Positions 11,606-24,565 are shown, counted from the first letter of the stretch. The stretch: DNA of 64,000 nucleotides from Petaurus breviceps papuanus (GCA_028583685.1 JAMXIF010000220.1:40550297-40614296); one strand, 5' to 3'. Translations and numbers: made by a program. Notes: generated by a model from the letters alone, not told the origin.

Positions 11606-11883
11606 TATTGCTTTTTTAAAAAATATACAACTGGGAAATAAGATATACAGGTTCTGGGGTATAGAAATTAATCTTGCCTTACTAGAAAGTTGGGGGAGAT
11701 GGGGGAGGATATAAGAGAGAACAGTTTGGGGAGAGGGGTATTCAGCAGGCTAGCAATTTGGGGGTGGGAGTAGGGGAAATATGGGGAGAAAAATTTGTAA
11801 CTCAAAATCTTATGGAAATGATTGTTGAAAACTAAAAATAAATAAATAAATTGGAAAAATAAAGATGAAAATTTTTAAAAAGA
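11355..11883 (+). mobile_element. Half-L1 3' part nested in L1
   Basis: It carries AACTGGGAAATAAGATATACAGG and the terminal AAAATTTGTAACTCAAAATC tail ending near 11860. The host L1 inter-ORF sequence (TTTGACTTTCAAATATAAGA) resumes immediately after. It contains the (AT)21 tract at 11561-11602. Confidence 0.6.
11561..11602. repeat. (AT)n microsatellite
   Basis: An uninterrupted AT dinucleotide run of 42 bases inside the nested half-L1 piece. Confidence 0.95.
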
Positions 11884-13600
11884 GAAGTGAATAGAAACTT
11901 TGACTTTCAAATATAAGACTCAAGAGAAGAATAAAAAGATAAACAGCAATGGAAAGCATAAGGGCTTTATAGGTTTAAACTGTTTACGTTACTACATGGG
12001 AAGATGATACTTTTGACCCATAAGGCACTTCCCATTATTAAGATAGTTAGTAGGAATATAGACAGAAGACACAGGTATGAGACAAATGTAAATGGATGAT
12101 ATACAAAAATAAAATTAAGGGGTGAAAGAGGAATGTACCAGTGAAAAAGAGAAATGGAAAGGTAGAATGAGATAAACTATCTCACATAGAAGAGGCAAGA
12201 AAAAGCTTTTGAAGTGGAAGGGAACATGGGCGAATGAAATGAAGTGAGTGAATGTTAAATCTCTCATCAGAACTGGCTGAAAGAGGGAATAACATACACA
12301 GTCAATTGGGTACAGAAATCTATCTTGCCTTATAGGGGGAAGGGGATAAGAGAAGGGAGGTGTGATAGAAGAGGAGGCAGATTGGGGGAGGGCATAATCA
12401 GAAGCAAAACTCTCTGCAGAAGGGACAAGGTGAAAGGAGAGAGGGAATAGAATAAACAGGAGTTTAGAGGAATAGAATGGAGGGAAATACAGTTAACAAT
12501 AGTAACTATGGAAAAAAATTGAAGCAAGTTTCTCTTATGAAGGCCTCATTTCTCAAACTTAAATAAAACTGGGTTAAATTTGTAAAAATAAGAGCCAATG
12601 GATAAATTGGCTAATCAAATATCAATTAATAAATAAAAACTCAATTGATAAATCATTAAAAGATATGAAAAGTTTTCAGATAAAGTAATCTAAGCTTTCT
12701 ATATGCATATGAAAAAATACCCCAACTCATCATTAATTGGAGAAATGCAAATTAAAGCAACTTTGAGGTACTACCTCATACTTATTAGATTGGCTAATAA
12801 GACAGAAAAGGAAAATGACCAATGTTGGAGGAGATGTGGCAAAACTGGGAATCTAATGAACTGTTGGTGGAGTTATGAACTGGTACCACAGTTCTGGAGA
12901 ACTGTTTGTAGCTATGTCCCAAGGACTACAATACTGTGATACCCAGTTTTGTATTTTTACCCAGGAGCAACACTACTAGGTTTATATCACAAAAATGATT
13001 AAAACAAGAAAAAACAGCCTATCTGTTCAGAAATTTATAACACCTATTTTTGTGGTGGCAAAGAATAGGAAATTGAAGGGATGCCCATCAATTGGGGAAA
13101 GTTGGAGTATATGATTATTATATAATAATATTGTGGTATAAGAAATGATGAGCAGGATGGCTTCAGAAAAACCTACAAAAACTTACATGAACTGATGCAA
13201 AGTGAAGTGAGCAGAACTAGGAGAAGAGTGTATGCAATGATGGCAATATTGTATGATGATCAACTTGTCAAAGACTGCTAATTTACAGCAATACCAAGAT
13301 CCAAGAAAATCCCAATGGACTTAACATGAAAAATACTATTCTTTTCTAGAGAAAGAACTGATAAAGTCTGAGTACAGATCAAAGTATCTTTTTTTTACTT
13401 TATTTTTTGATCTGTATTTTTTTATAACATAACTAATATGCAAAAATGGTTTTGCATGACTCAGAATGTATAAGCTACATCAAATTGCTTGCCTTCTCAA
13501 TGAGGGGGAGGTGGAGGAGAAAATTTGAAACTCAAAATTTAAAGAATGGAATGTTAAAAACAAGTTTCTATATGTTATTAAAAAATTAAATGTCTAAAAA

Positions 13601-14356
13601 AGGTTTTGCAAAAACATAACCAATGTAGTCAAAATAAGAAGAAAAACAGGAAACTGGGAAGAAAATTAGCAGCAATTTTTTTCTGAAAAAGTTCACATTT
13701 CTCAAATATGTAGTGTACTGAGCCAATTTTTTAAAAGAAGCCATTCCTCAATTGATAAATGCTCAAAGGATATGAACAGTCAGTTTTTCAAGGAAGAAAT
13801 CAAAGCTATCAAAAGGCATATAACAATTCTCTAGATCACTAATAATTAGAGAAATGCAAAATAAAATAACTTTGAAGTATCACCTTACACCTCTCAGATT
13901 GGCTACTATGACAGAAAAGGAAAATGACAAGTGTTTGTCAGGGTATGTAGGAAAAATAGGCATAATAAAGCAGCACTATTAGTGGAGCTCTGAATTGGTT
14001 CAATTATGCTCCAGAACAGTTTGCCACTTTGCCCAAAGTGCTATAAAAAGATACATAATCTTTGACTGCACAATATCAATACCAATTCTATACATTAAAG
14101 AGATAAAAGAAAAAGGAAAAGGACCCATATGCACAAAACTTTGTAGCATCTCTTTTTGTGGTAGCAAAGAAGTGGAAACTGAGGGGATGCCTACCATTTG
14201 TGGAATGACTGAAGTAATTAAGGTATGTGAATGGTATGGAATACTGTCATAATGTAAAAATTATAAAGAAGTTGGTTTTAGAAAATCCTGAAAAGACTTA
14301 TATGTACTGATGCAAACTGAAGTAGAACCAGGAGAACATTATACACAGCTGTGATG
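13601..14356 (+). mobile_element. L1 ORF2 C-terminal fragment
   Basis: A second copy of the same L1 C-terminal region directly after the previous L1. Recognisable blocks are the KGYEQSVFQGRNQSYQK-like stretch around 13760-13820, the RTVCHFAQSAIKRYIIFD segment (about 14010-14065) and a GMPTICGMTEVIKVCEWYG segment (about 14185-14240). It stops at 14356 without the usual 3' tail. Confidence 0.75.
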
Positions 14357-14765
14357 TTTAAAAAGGTTTCAAAAGAATAATTTCTGGGTAATTTAATGAT
14401 TTTATTTATAAGGCCAACAGGTTATTAATAAAAGGATGGTTATTTGCTCATCTCTATTACACCAAAGACCCCAAATGGTGGTGGAGTCACAGTTTATAAG
14501 CCCTTCAAAGAAGAGGTGCTCCTGAGAATTGGCAATCAACTTGAATTGGTTAACACAAATATTTTAAAATGAAAGTCTTGGAATATGTGATTTGGGTCAC
14601 TCCAATCTTGGGAAAAGAGACATCAAATCCCATATCACCTTTCTTCATAACATGGAGAATCAACATTTCCCTGGACTTGTGTGAGCAGATACAATGAGCA
14701 GGAATACATCCATTATCCAAAATTTACAATTTTTCTTAATGTTTGATTATATCTTGACCTGCATA
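14357..14765 (-). mobile_element. Possible LTR fragment
   Basis: It abruptly replaces L1 sequence at 14357. On the minus strand an AATAAA-type signal sits near its end (about 14405). Homology is not recognised; the LTR call rests on this signal and the sharp boundary only. Confidence 0.25.
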
Positions 14766-16596
14766 AATATCTAAGATAAATTTGTCACACTAGTTGGTTT
14801 CTAGATGAGGAAGTAGAAAGGGGGGGAATTTTGGTCCTAATATAATAATTACTTGTTAAATATAAGAGAGAAATATTAATTTCTCACACTGCAATAATAT
14901 AAACTGTGATACACTTAGTAATTGATCAATACAATGATCTCCCAGACTTGCAAAGAACTCTTGATGTAAATGTTATCTGTCTTCAGAGAGGAAACAGATA
15001 GATTCAGAGCGCATTTTGAAGCATATTTTAGTCTCTCTATTTTTCTTTTTCAAAAGGAGCTAATGTGGAAAGATATTATTCATGATACCATTTCTATCCT
15101 GGTATCTTATTGGGTGAAGGAGAGCATGGAGAGAAGGAAAGAACTCATAATTGAAAATAAAAATAAAATACAAAACAACTTTATGATACTTCACAGATCT
15201 GTGATTTCATTCACCTTAACTTTTCCTCCATGAATGCAGATCTCAGCTACTCTGTGCCTTAAAAAAATGATTTTCATGAAGTATAATGGGAAAAAGTCCA
15301 AATAAGCATGCTTTTGGTGATAAGCTTTATAAAACCAAAAGTTCTCAATTAACAAACTTCTGGTGATGAGCCATATCCAAACATACTTTTTCTAAGTACA
15401 AAGTGACTGTCTAGTAGTGACTGTTTTGCACACTTAATCAGAAATTAATACTAATAACGTCCAAGGGATATGAATTTGTCCATGAACTTATATATGTAGC
15501 GTAGAGCACTTAATTAGATGGAGAGAGTGAATAATGGCTTTGGAAAATAGATCATAAATCTTAAAGAAAATAATAGTATGGTCCTATAAGATAGTGTTAG
15601 TAATATGTGTGACACTCATCATGAATGTTAAGGAAAGAAATTGGGCTTTCTAGTTTTATTCAAGGTGAAAGAACATTTTAAACGCACAAGTTGGGGTGAT
15701 ATTGGAGATGATGGAGAGAAGGAAGAGCTATTCACTTCATTTTTTTCTTTTTTCCTGGTAGTTTTTGGACTAGGAAGAATGGAATAAAAATTATCAATAG
15801 GGAGTTGATAAGTAAGAAGGCATTTAAAAAGTAGAGGCAAAAGAAAAGGGGGGAGGATGAATGATGAAGAGGGAAGTAAGTGTGGAAGGAAAGGGGAATC
15901 AAGAGAGTAGATGGGAGGGAGAAAAGAGAAGAGAGGAAAGGTAGGAAGAAAGGAAGGAAGGAAGGAGCATATATTTTTTATGGAGGCTTTCACTACCTTT
16001 AGTCCAAAAGGTGAGCAAAATGAGTACATACTATTCAAGGTTGATTTGAGAGACATATTTTGTGAGGAAGGTACCTATTAGTGCCTCTCAAATTATATAA
16101 CAGGAATAGGGCTGCTTACTTTGCCTTGTTTAGTCAAGAGCGATAATAGAAACTGTTAAGCTACCCATTAAAACAACACTCAAAGGTGAATGACCAGGAA
16201 TAGGAGGTAAACTCTATATATCCTGTTTGGCTTCTGGTAGACTCCAATTAACAAGGGGGCTTCTATCCAATTGAGCTATTATAACTTTTACTTAATAAAG
16301 GTCTAACGTTACTCAGTTGAATTGAGTAGAATAGATATGGCGATAAAGAGTAGGCTGAGGGTGGCACAAACAAGGGCAGGCTTACCTGATCCCATATCTA
16401 TGAGACTGAGAACAAAGATAAGGAGGTGGTATACAAATGGTTTGGAGACTTGACTGTGGTACAGGGGATCTGAGATACTCAACATACCTATGGATCATCT
16501 CATGGAACCTGTAAACAAAGGGTAATAAGATATCTTAGAGTTTGTAGTAAGAAGTCCTGGAGGCAAATAAGAAATATGAGCCTACATGTAGCTTCT
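14766..16596. other. No gene; purine-rich tract with GGAA repeats
   Basis: No confident repeat or gene. Positions 15660-15965 are strongly purine-rich on this strand and end in a short (GGAA)n run at about 15950. That creates a long but low-complexity minus-strand ORF, which I do not accept. A TATATA (about 16215) and AATAAAG (about 16297) pair about 80 bp apart could mark an old LTR. Confidence 0.5.
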
Positions 16597-19041
16597 GGAC
16601 TTCTGAGATGGCAGAGTAAGAATTAATTTTCTCTCCCTCTCCCTTATTTACCTCAAAAAAAGAACCAAGAAAATATCACCCCCAGGAAAAACCCTGGTAC
16701 AGCTGAGCCAGCAGAAAAATAAGGTGCAGTAGGTTTTTAACCATTAATATTAGCTGGGAGGATTAACAGGAAAGGTCCCTCTTGCTCTGGTAGAAGGGTA
16801 ACAGTAAAGGATGGGAGGCATTCCATCTGGCCAGCTGCAAGTTTTACATCGGTAAATCAGCAGGGGATCTTGAGCCCCAGGGTGGTGGGGCAAGCAAGTG
16901 CTAACACCAAGGGCCCCCAAAAGCCTAAGCACAAATAGGGGAATGGGTAGACTACAGTGGCCAAAGCTTAAAAGCAGCCATCCCTCAGAGACCAGACGCT
17001 CCCCTCTACCCTGAGACTCAGTGTTGCTACCAGATAAACTACCAGAGCCCTACAGTCTCCAGCTGCCAGTATCTGAGGTCCCAGAACACAAAGCCAGTGA
17101 CAATGTCCTTGGACCACAGCTGAAGAAGCTTGGGTCAGTGACCCTTCTGCTTCATCAGGAGAGCTCAATTTTAAAGACCAGGAATTAGGCAAACATGATG
17201 AGCAAAAAAGCAGAAATGGACAATGATCCTACATTCTTACTATGGGGACAAGGAAGATCAAAACACAAACTGAGAAGAGGACAATATTGTCAATATACCC
17301 ATATCTGAAACCTCAAAGGGGAATATGAACTGGTCTCAAGCCCTAAAAGCAATCTTGAAAGAGCTCAAGAAGGATTTCAAAAGTTGAATAAGACAGGTAG
17401 AAGAAAAATTAGGGAAATAAATGAGAGGTATGAAAGAGAAAGTTAATGGCATAGAAAAGGAATGATGAAAATTGACTGTAGAAAGAAAGTCCTTAAAAAT
17501 AGAATTGGTGAAATAGAAAAAGAGGTACAGAACTCACTGAACAGTATTCCTTAAAAAGTAAAATGAGACAAATGGAAAAGGAAGTACCAAAACTAATTGA
17601 AGAAAACAATTCATTAAAAGTTAGAATTGGGCAAGTGGAAGCTCATGACTCTATAAAATATCAAGAATCAGTCAAACAAAATCAAAAGAATGAAAAAAAT
17701 AGAAGAAAACTTAAAATACTTCATTAGAAAAATAACTAACCTGGAAAATAAATTGAGGAGAGATAATTTAAGGACTATTGATTTACCTGAAAGTCATGAT
17801 CACGAAAAGAGCCTGGGAAGCATCTTTCAAGAAATCATTAAGGTAAACTGATCACCTCCTGAAAGATTCCAAATTGAAAATGCTAAGGAATATAGGAGTC
17901 AAAATCCAGAATTATTAGGTCAAAGAGAAAATACTACCAGCATTCAGAAAGAAACAATTTAAATATCATGGAAGCAGTCAAGATTAAACAGGACCTTGTA
18001 GCTCCTACATTAAAAGATCAAAGAGCTTGGATATGATATTCTGTAAAGCAATGAGCTTGGATTACAACAAAGGAGCAACTACTCAGCAAAGTTGAGCATA
18101 ATCTTTCAGAGGAGAAGATGAACCTTCAGTGAAATGGGGGAACTTCCAAACCTTCCTGATTTTGAAAAAAATAAACCAGAGCTTAATGGAAAATTTGATC
18201 TTCAAATACAAGATTTGGGAGAGGCATAAGAAGGTAAACAGGAAAGAAAAAAGAAACGTGTTATTCAATCAGTGCAAGCTATTTACATACCTACAAGTGA
18301 AAATTATTCTTAAAACTCTTGAGAACTGTATTTTTATTACAACATTTAGAAGGGGTATATGCAAACAGAGGATGTGTTATTATCATTAGAATCATAATTA
18401 CTTTGATGTAATGATAAAAATCCATTTAAGTGTTGATTATACCAGGAGAAGATGAAAGGTGGAGACAGAAAAGGGTAAATTATATTACATGAAGAGACAC
18501 AAAGGCCTATTACAGTATAGGGAAAGAAGGGAGGGAACCTTACTCTCATCCAATTTGACTCAATGAGCGAATAACATGCTCAGGTATAGAAATCCAATAT
18601 ACGCCTTAGGAAGTAGAAGGAGAAAGGGGAAAGAAAGTGGAGGGGGGGGTGATAGAAGGGAAGGCAGAAAGAGGAAGGAGATGGTCAAAAGCAAAACTCT
18701 AGTGAAAAGGGAAAAGGAAAAAGGGGAAGAAAAACATAAATGGGGGATAGGATGAAAAGAAAGCCACAAGTAGTTATCATAACTGTGAATGTGAATGGGA
18801 TGAACTCTCCTAGAAAACTGAAGTGGGTAGCAGAGTGGATTAAAACCATGATCCTACAATATGCTTTTTGCAAGAAACACATTTGAAGCAGAGGGATATT
18901 CACAGAGTGAAGGTAAAAGATTTTAACAGAATATATTATGTTTCAGCTGAAGTAAAAAAAAAAAGTAGCAGTAGCAATTCTGATCTCAGACAAAGCAAAA
19001 GCAAAAATAGATCTAATTAAAAGAGATATCATAGGGAGTGC
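16597..19041 (+). mobile_element. L1: 5' UTR, ORF1, inter-ORF region and start of ORF2
   Basis: The 5' end is near GCTTCTGGACTTCTGAGATGGC. ORF1 remnants run from about 17195 to 18020: coiled-coil AAAATAGAATTGG repeats, then the C-terminal block with TTAAAAGATCAAAGAGCTTGG. ORF2 begins near 18775 with the endonuclease opening ITVNVNGMNS (GTGAATGTGAATGGGATG) and continues to an AILISDKAKAKIDLIKRD segment. It is cut by the LTR at 19042. Multiple frame disruptions. Confidence 0.75.
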
Positions 19042-19674
19042 TGTAGCAGCAAGCACTATAGCATACCCAGGATGGCTGTTAGCACAGGTTCTTAGATCTG
19101 GCTTTTCTAAAGGAAAACAAGTCAAAAGGGGGCTAATAATCTTACTTTAATCAAACATTTGTCATTTACCTAGTTGGAGGGAAAAGTCAGCACCCTGAAC
19201 TTCAGAGAAAATACAAACAGAAGTTACAAGCAGACAAAAAATACAAAAAGATAAACAGACCAAGGGACAGGGCTTTCAGCTATCTGACCATTACAGTCAT
19301 ACCTAGTTAATTGCCAGAGAGAGAAGCACCAACATCTTGGTTTGCAAAGCCAGGGGGCACAATCGCTGCCCAGAGTCTCATCTAGCCAAATCACACAACT
19401 CTTCCCATGAGTGTGCCCCAAAGCAAAACCTCACATCAGGGTATATATATAGCCTTATCCAGGATCAGAAAACATCACAACCTTCATGACCCACTGCCCA
19501 ATCACAAAGTAACAAGGTGTGGGCTTTCCTGAAAAAGAAGCCTCACACCACAGGTTCTATGGGACCACATTCAGCCTATTAGGGGGCAGAGTATATTTTC
19601 AAATCAGGAAGGTCCTCAAATTCACTTAAGCCTATCAAGCACAGGGAAGATCTTCAAATTCCCTTACCATTACA
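19042..19674 (-). mobile_element. Solo LTR (copy 2)
   Basis: A 633-bp unit. On the minus strand it runs from TGTAATGG to GCTACA, giving TG...CA ends. It has a GTGATTGGGCAG box upstream of GGCTATATATATACC. The flanking 5-mers AGTGC (before 19042) and AGTGT (after 19674) look like a 5-bp target duplication with one change. It sits inside L1 ORF2 and shares its family with 1-318. No internal region remains. An old fossil. Confidence 0.6.
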
Positions 19675-20007
19675 AGTGTAATACACATTTTGCAGGCTGA
19701 ATGCAATAATTGTAACTTAATGACTTGAGGAAACACAACCACCAAAGAAGGAGAATGTCAATGAGAGGAAGAAAAATATAAGTTTTAGTCCTATTGTTTG
19801 ATTTTTTTTGTGACTTACTTAACCAAGTAAATTCTTAATAAGTAAGTTCTGTCTGCTATGCACACAGAAAATTAATTTTTTGTCAAAATGAAATCCCTTT
19901 ATCCTGACACAGGAGTTCTGAAAGGTGGAAATAAAACAAAGCATCCACTGTAACAAAATAAAATTTTTAACAAATCTAAAGCTTTAAATATGGCTAAAAA
20001 CTGGATT
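19675..20007. other. No feature recognised
   Basis: AT-rich sequence between the LTR and a MAR1 SINE. No ORF, repeat or RNA gene supported. Confidence 0.5.
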
Positions 20008-20262
20008 TTATTTAGTCATTTTCAGTCATGCCCAATTCTTTGTGATCCCATTTGAAGTTTTCTGGGCAAAAATACTAGAGTGGTTTGCCATTTCCTTCTC
20101 CAGCTCATTTTACAAATGAAGAAACTGAGGCAAACAAGGGTAAGTTACTTCTCCAGAGTCACATAGCTAATACGCATCTGAGACCAGATTTGTAGTTAGG
20201 AAGATGAGTTTTTCTAACTCCAGGGAGAGTGTTCTATTGCACCACCCAGCTGCCCTGAGAAA
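20008..20262 (-). mobile_element. MAR1-type tRNA/CORE SINE
   Basis: Nearly full length in reverse: TTCTTTGTGATCCCATTTG, GGTTTGCCATTTCCTTCTCC, ACAAATGAAGAAACTGAGGC, then the tRNA-like head ending CACCCAGCTGCC. Confidence 0.85.
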
Positions 20263-21052
20263 TAGATTACATTATTTTTTTTCTCCTAAGGAGATTATTA
20301 AAGTTTTGGGTACGTAGGGCCCTTCATATATCATTTATTATTTTCCTTTGCTTGCAGGCAGGCTATCTTCCAGGCATTCCTTGAAGGTCTGTGTGTATGG
20401 GCGGAAAGTGAAGGGGATCAAGGACAAGATTCTCTCTTGGCTCACTTTACTGTGCTCATCTCACCCCTTCCTCTCTTTTTCTCTTCCTTTCTCTGTCTCT
20501 GTCTCTCTCTCTCTCAACTTGAGTGTGTGTATAAAAATGATCAGTAGAATAAAGTAGCTAGACAAGTCCCTGAAATGAATACCCATATATGCTATGTAAC
20601 CATGATCAAGTCATTTAGTATCTCGGTCTCAGTGCAACCTTTTGGTGTCAACTCTATAAAAATGCTACAAAGTTCCAGAACTTCATAGGCAGGGGGGGTT
20701 TTCCCACGACAATGAAATGACAGATCTACATCTTTCCCTTCCAACCACCAACATATATACCTCCTTCAAGACATTAAAGTAAACAGAACTAGTCTTTTTG
20801 TATTCCCTAACATTCACTTACCAGAAGCAAATTGATGGAGCCAGAAGGAAAAAACTAAAACTGAAGGAGCAGGAATGTCTGTAGAGAAGAGGGCTGTGGT
20901 GAGGAGCTTTAGCTAATGCTGAGAAATGACAAAGGGATTACTTGCAAATGCAGCAGGAGAGCTCTGGATCATACTGCTTCTCTGAAAGAGATTGTTTCAG
21001 GGACAAAGGTTGAATCTTCCTAAAGAAAGTAAATGTGTTCTCTCAGCTGTCA
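20263..21052. other. No feature recognised
   Basis: Unique-looking sequence with a short CT-rich stretch near 20480-20515. No credible coding potential. Confidence 0.5.
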
Positions 21053-21053
21053 C

Positions 21054-21104
<51 letters not shown>

Positions 21105-21114
21105 NNNNNNNNNN

Positions 21115-21161
<47 letters not shown>
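21053..21161. repeat. (TG)n microsatellite with assembly gap
   Basis: Long TG dinucleotide run broken by ten N bases at 21105-21114, so its true length is unknown. Apparent ORFs here encode only Cys/Val alternation and are artefacts. Confidence 0.95.
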
Positions 21162-21164
<3 letters not shown>

Positions 21165-21620
21165 GAGAGGGTGAGGCTGGGAACTTTGGACTCATGTCAC
21201 AAAACTCATTTCTTTGCCAATTGAATTTTCCACCAAAGTAGATAAAAATGCAGTCATAAACATCTATGCTGTCTTAAACCAAATAGTTTTCTCCTACTTT
21301 GGTAGGGGGGAACCTATTACCAGATCTGAACACAGAGTACAGTGACTTTTATAAGTTTTTAGAGGAAGAATAGGCAAGCATTGGAGTTAGAACTGACACT
21401 AATGTGTTCCTCAGAATAACTAAGGTATCTGAGAATTGGTAGACAGATGTTAAGAAGGTTACTATTCTTATAAAGGGATGGATCCTGATAGGAGATGGAC
21501 CCAACAGGTTGAGTTTGGAGGTGATAGAACTAGCACTAAGTTTCCCCTGAAATTAAGCATTTCTGGTATCTACTTCATTTTTAAACTTTAGAACACTTTA
21601 AAACAACACCTCAAGTGAAA
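21162..21620. other. No feature recognised
   Basis: No repeat, ORF or RNA gene supported between the TG tract and the MITE. Confidence 0.5.
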
Positions 21621-21628
21621 TTCTACAA

Positions 21629-21831
21629 TAGGGGTGAGGCAACCTGATACTTCAAGGTCACATGTGGCTCTCTGGGTCCTCAAATGAGGCCTTTTGACTG
21701 AATCAATCTTCACAGAACAAATCCCCTTAATAAAAGTGCTTGTTCCATAAAACTTGGACTAAGACAAAAGCCCACACCCAAGGACCTAGAAGGTCACATG
21801 TGGCCTTGAGGCCACTGGTTCCCCACCCCTG
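21629..21831. mobile_element. hAT-type palindromic MITE, complete
   Basis: A 203-bp near-palindrome. The left arm TAGGGGTGAGGCAACCTG pairs with the right arm ending GGTTCCCCACCCCTG. The second pair of blocks, AAGGTCACATGTGGC and AGGTCACATGTGGCCTT, is also inverted. Flanks 21621-21628 (TTCTACAA) and 21832-21839 (TTCTGTAG) are a degraded 8-bp target duplication. Non-autonomous: no transposase. The whole unit could fold into one long hairpin. Confidence 0.8.
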
Positions 21832-22501
21832 TTCTGTAGCAACAAGCCAACAAAGGGTCAGATTGGGACATATGTTCCAGTCCAAATAAAAGTAGAGCAG
21901 GAGAGGTCTGTGACCTAGGATGGAGGTTGTTCCAGAGGCCAGGTGATGGCAGTACCAGTTGTGAGTCTTAAAGGCAGAGATAGCAGCAACAATAGCTTCA
22001 AGAGGGCTCAGCTCAAAGACAGCAAGGGACTTGGATAAGTGATCAGCAAGGGATTCAAGGGTATGACTGTGCTAGCACTAGATGCATGACTAGATGCCGT
22101 TTAGCAGTTAAATTACTCGGAACCACTGCTGGGTCATAGTTCCAGTGTGCAAAGGGGTGCTATTTGTACCAAGGGATTGCGAGCCCTGAGGTATAGGTGA
22201 CTTGTAATCACTGCTTATGACTGCAAGGGGTCAGGGGTCTTTCCTGGGTAAGGATCAGAGCACAGTCCAGGAGAGCAATGACAAAACCTCTCCTCAGATC
22301 ACAAGGCCTTGAAAGCACCAAAAACATTAAAACCCCTAGAAATAACTTTGAAAATAACAGTATGAAAAACCTGAAGATTGGAACAGTGCTCCCCACCCCC
22401 TACTGGGAACATAGCTTAACTTTACCATAAATTCAAACACCATAATTTGGATGGGAAAATGAGCAAAAGGAAAATGCAACCTAATTAAGGATCTACTACG
22501 G

Positions 22502-22661
22502 GGGCGGCCAGGTAGAACAGCGAGTAAGAGCACCGGCCCCAGTGTTGAGAAGACCTGGAGATCAAATCCCGGGCTCAGACACTTAGCACCCACCCAGAAA
22601 CACCTGGCCTTGTAACCTTGAGCAAGCTACTTAACCCCGATTGCTTAAAAAAAAAAAAAAA
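22502..22661 (+). mobile_element. tRNA-derived SINE, type A, with target duplication
   Basis: Head GGGCGGCCAGGTAGAACAG, B-box-like AGATCAAATCCC, then CACCCAGAAACACCTGGCC and a 15-A tail. It is flanked by an exact 12-bp duplication GATCTACTACGG (22490-22501 and 22662-22673) in the host L1. Type A is defined here by CACCCAGAAACACCTGG. Confidence 0.9.
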
Positions 22662-24565
22662 GATCTACTACGGAGATAAGGAAGATCAAGAGAAAGACTC
22701 AGAAGACAATGTCAAAATGTCTTTTAAAAAGCATGAAAAAATGTGAATTCAACCAATCACAGCAAGAATTTCTAACAGAACTAAAAGATTACTTTTGAAA
22801 TCATTTTAGAGTATAGAGCAAAAATGAGGGAAAGAAATTATGAAAAGGCAATTAACAGCTTGATAAAAAGAGGACAAAAATATTAGAGAAAACAACAACT
22901 TAAAAAACAGAATTGACCACATGGAAAAAAGAGGCATAACACTTCACTAATGAATTAATTCTTAAAAAGCAGAAATGTACAGTAGAAAAAAAAGAGGTAC
23001 AAAAGCTCATGGAAGAAAATATTTCCTTTAAACTTAGAATTGGACAAATGGAAGCTAATAACTGCATGAGACATAAAAATTACCCAATAAAACAAAGTAA
23101 AACTTCCTCTATTTAAAAATAGAGGAAAATATGAAATAACTCATTAAAAAACAGTTAACTTGAATAAAAGATAAGAGATAATTTAGGAATTATTGGAATA
23201 ACTGAAAACTATATTCAAGGAAAAAGCTTACACATATTTTAAGAAATTAAAATTTTTCAAGTGTCCTAGAAAACGATGGTGAAATTGAAATTGAAAGAAA
23301 CCAATGATCACCTTCTGACAAAGATCCCAAAATAAAAACTCCCAGCAATATTATTTCCAAAATTCAGAACTCTTAAGTCAAAAAGCAATCATGTCAATCA
23401 TCCAGAAAGATACTACCCACATACTATGGAACAAGCACTCAGGATTACAAGATTTAGCACCTACTTTTTTAAAATGATGAAGTGTTTGGAATATTATACT
23501 CTGGAAGTCAAAGAAGCTGGGATTACAGCCAAGAGTGACTTAACCCAGTAAAACTGAAAATAAACCTGTGGGGAGAAAATGGGCATCTAATGAACTAGAG
23601 GATTTTCAAACATTCCAGATAAAAAGGCTAGATATGAATAGAAAAGTTGACTTTCAAGATAAGCATATACAGGTAAACAGGAAAGAGAAATCACAAGGGA
23701 TTCAATAAGGTAAAACTATTTAAAAATTCATATATGAGAAGATGATACATATAGCTCCCAATAATTTTATCACTATTGCATCAATTTGAAGGACTCAAAA
23801 GATAGAAAGAACAGGAATGAGTTTTTTTCTTTTGCATTGGGATAGTCTTTTTTAAAATGAATGGAAGAGGAAAAGGCATGTGCTGGAAGAAGGGGAAAGG
23901 GAGAGGAAGAACTGGGAAAATTGTCTCACATAAAAGAGGCGCACAATGAAGAATTTTTATAGTCAAAGAAAATATGGTAGGAGGACTCACCCAAAAGTTG
24001 TATCTCACTTTCAATGGAATTGGTTCAAACAGTGAAGAATCACACTCACAAACACACACTCATACACACACAAACAAATTTGGTTCTATCTTACTGAATA
24101 GGGAAGTAGGAGGGGAAGAGGATATGAAAAAGGTGGGGAAGGGACTGATAAAAAAAAGAGGCATAATTAAGGGAGGCAATAATTAGAAGCAAAATAGACT
24201 TTTGAGGATGGACAGGATAAAAAGAGAGAATGAACAGAAGAAAATAGTACTGAGGGAAATAAACAGTATTCATAACTGTGAATGTGAATTAAATGAATTC
24301 TCCTATAAAAAAGGAAGTGGAAGGTAGAATGAATAAGGAACCAGAATCCAACCATATGTTTGCTTGTTTTTATAAGAATAACACTTGAAATAGAGAGGAC
24401 AAATACACAGAGATAAAATAAAAGACTGGTATTGAATCTATTATGCTTCAGTTGAAGTAAAAAAAAAAAGGTAGGGAGAGCAATCATAGTCTCAGACAAA
24501 AAAAGCAAAAAGAGATCTAATTAAAGGAGAGCAGAGAAATTACATCATTAAAAAACAGTATAGGT

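Larger units (their letters stand above)
9555..13600 (+). mobile_element. L1 element with internal deletion and two nested inserts
   Basis: It starts GGGGCAGAGCCAAGATGGCT, followed by a 5' UTR and an ORF1 coiled-coil and C-terminal region (about 10400-11250). The inter-ORF region resumes at 11884 after a nested insert. At about 12500-12530 the sequence passes directly from the pre-ORF2 block to the ORF2 C-terminus (SFSYEGLIS-like residues), so the endonuclease and most of RT are missing. C-terminal residues INEMQIKATLRYYLILIRLA-like and WRRCGKTGNLMNCWWSYELV are readable at 12703-12939. The 3' end is near 13590. Not functional. Confidence 0.75.

Noticed and set aside
15628-16056. 142-codon minus-strand ORF rich in Ser, Pro, Phe and Leu
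   Set aside because: It is the translation of a purine-rich, GGAA-repeat tract; low complexity with no domain or splice context.
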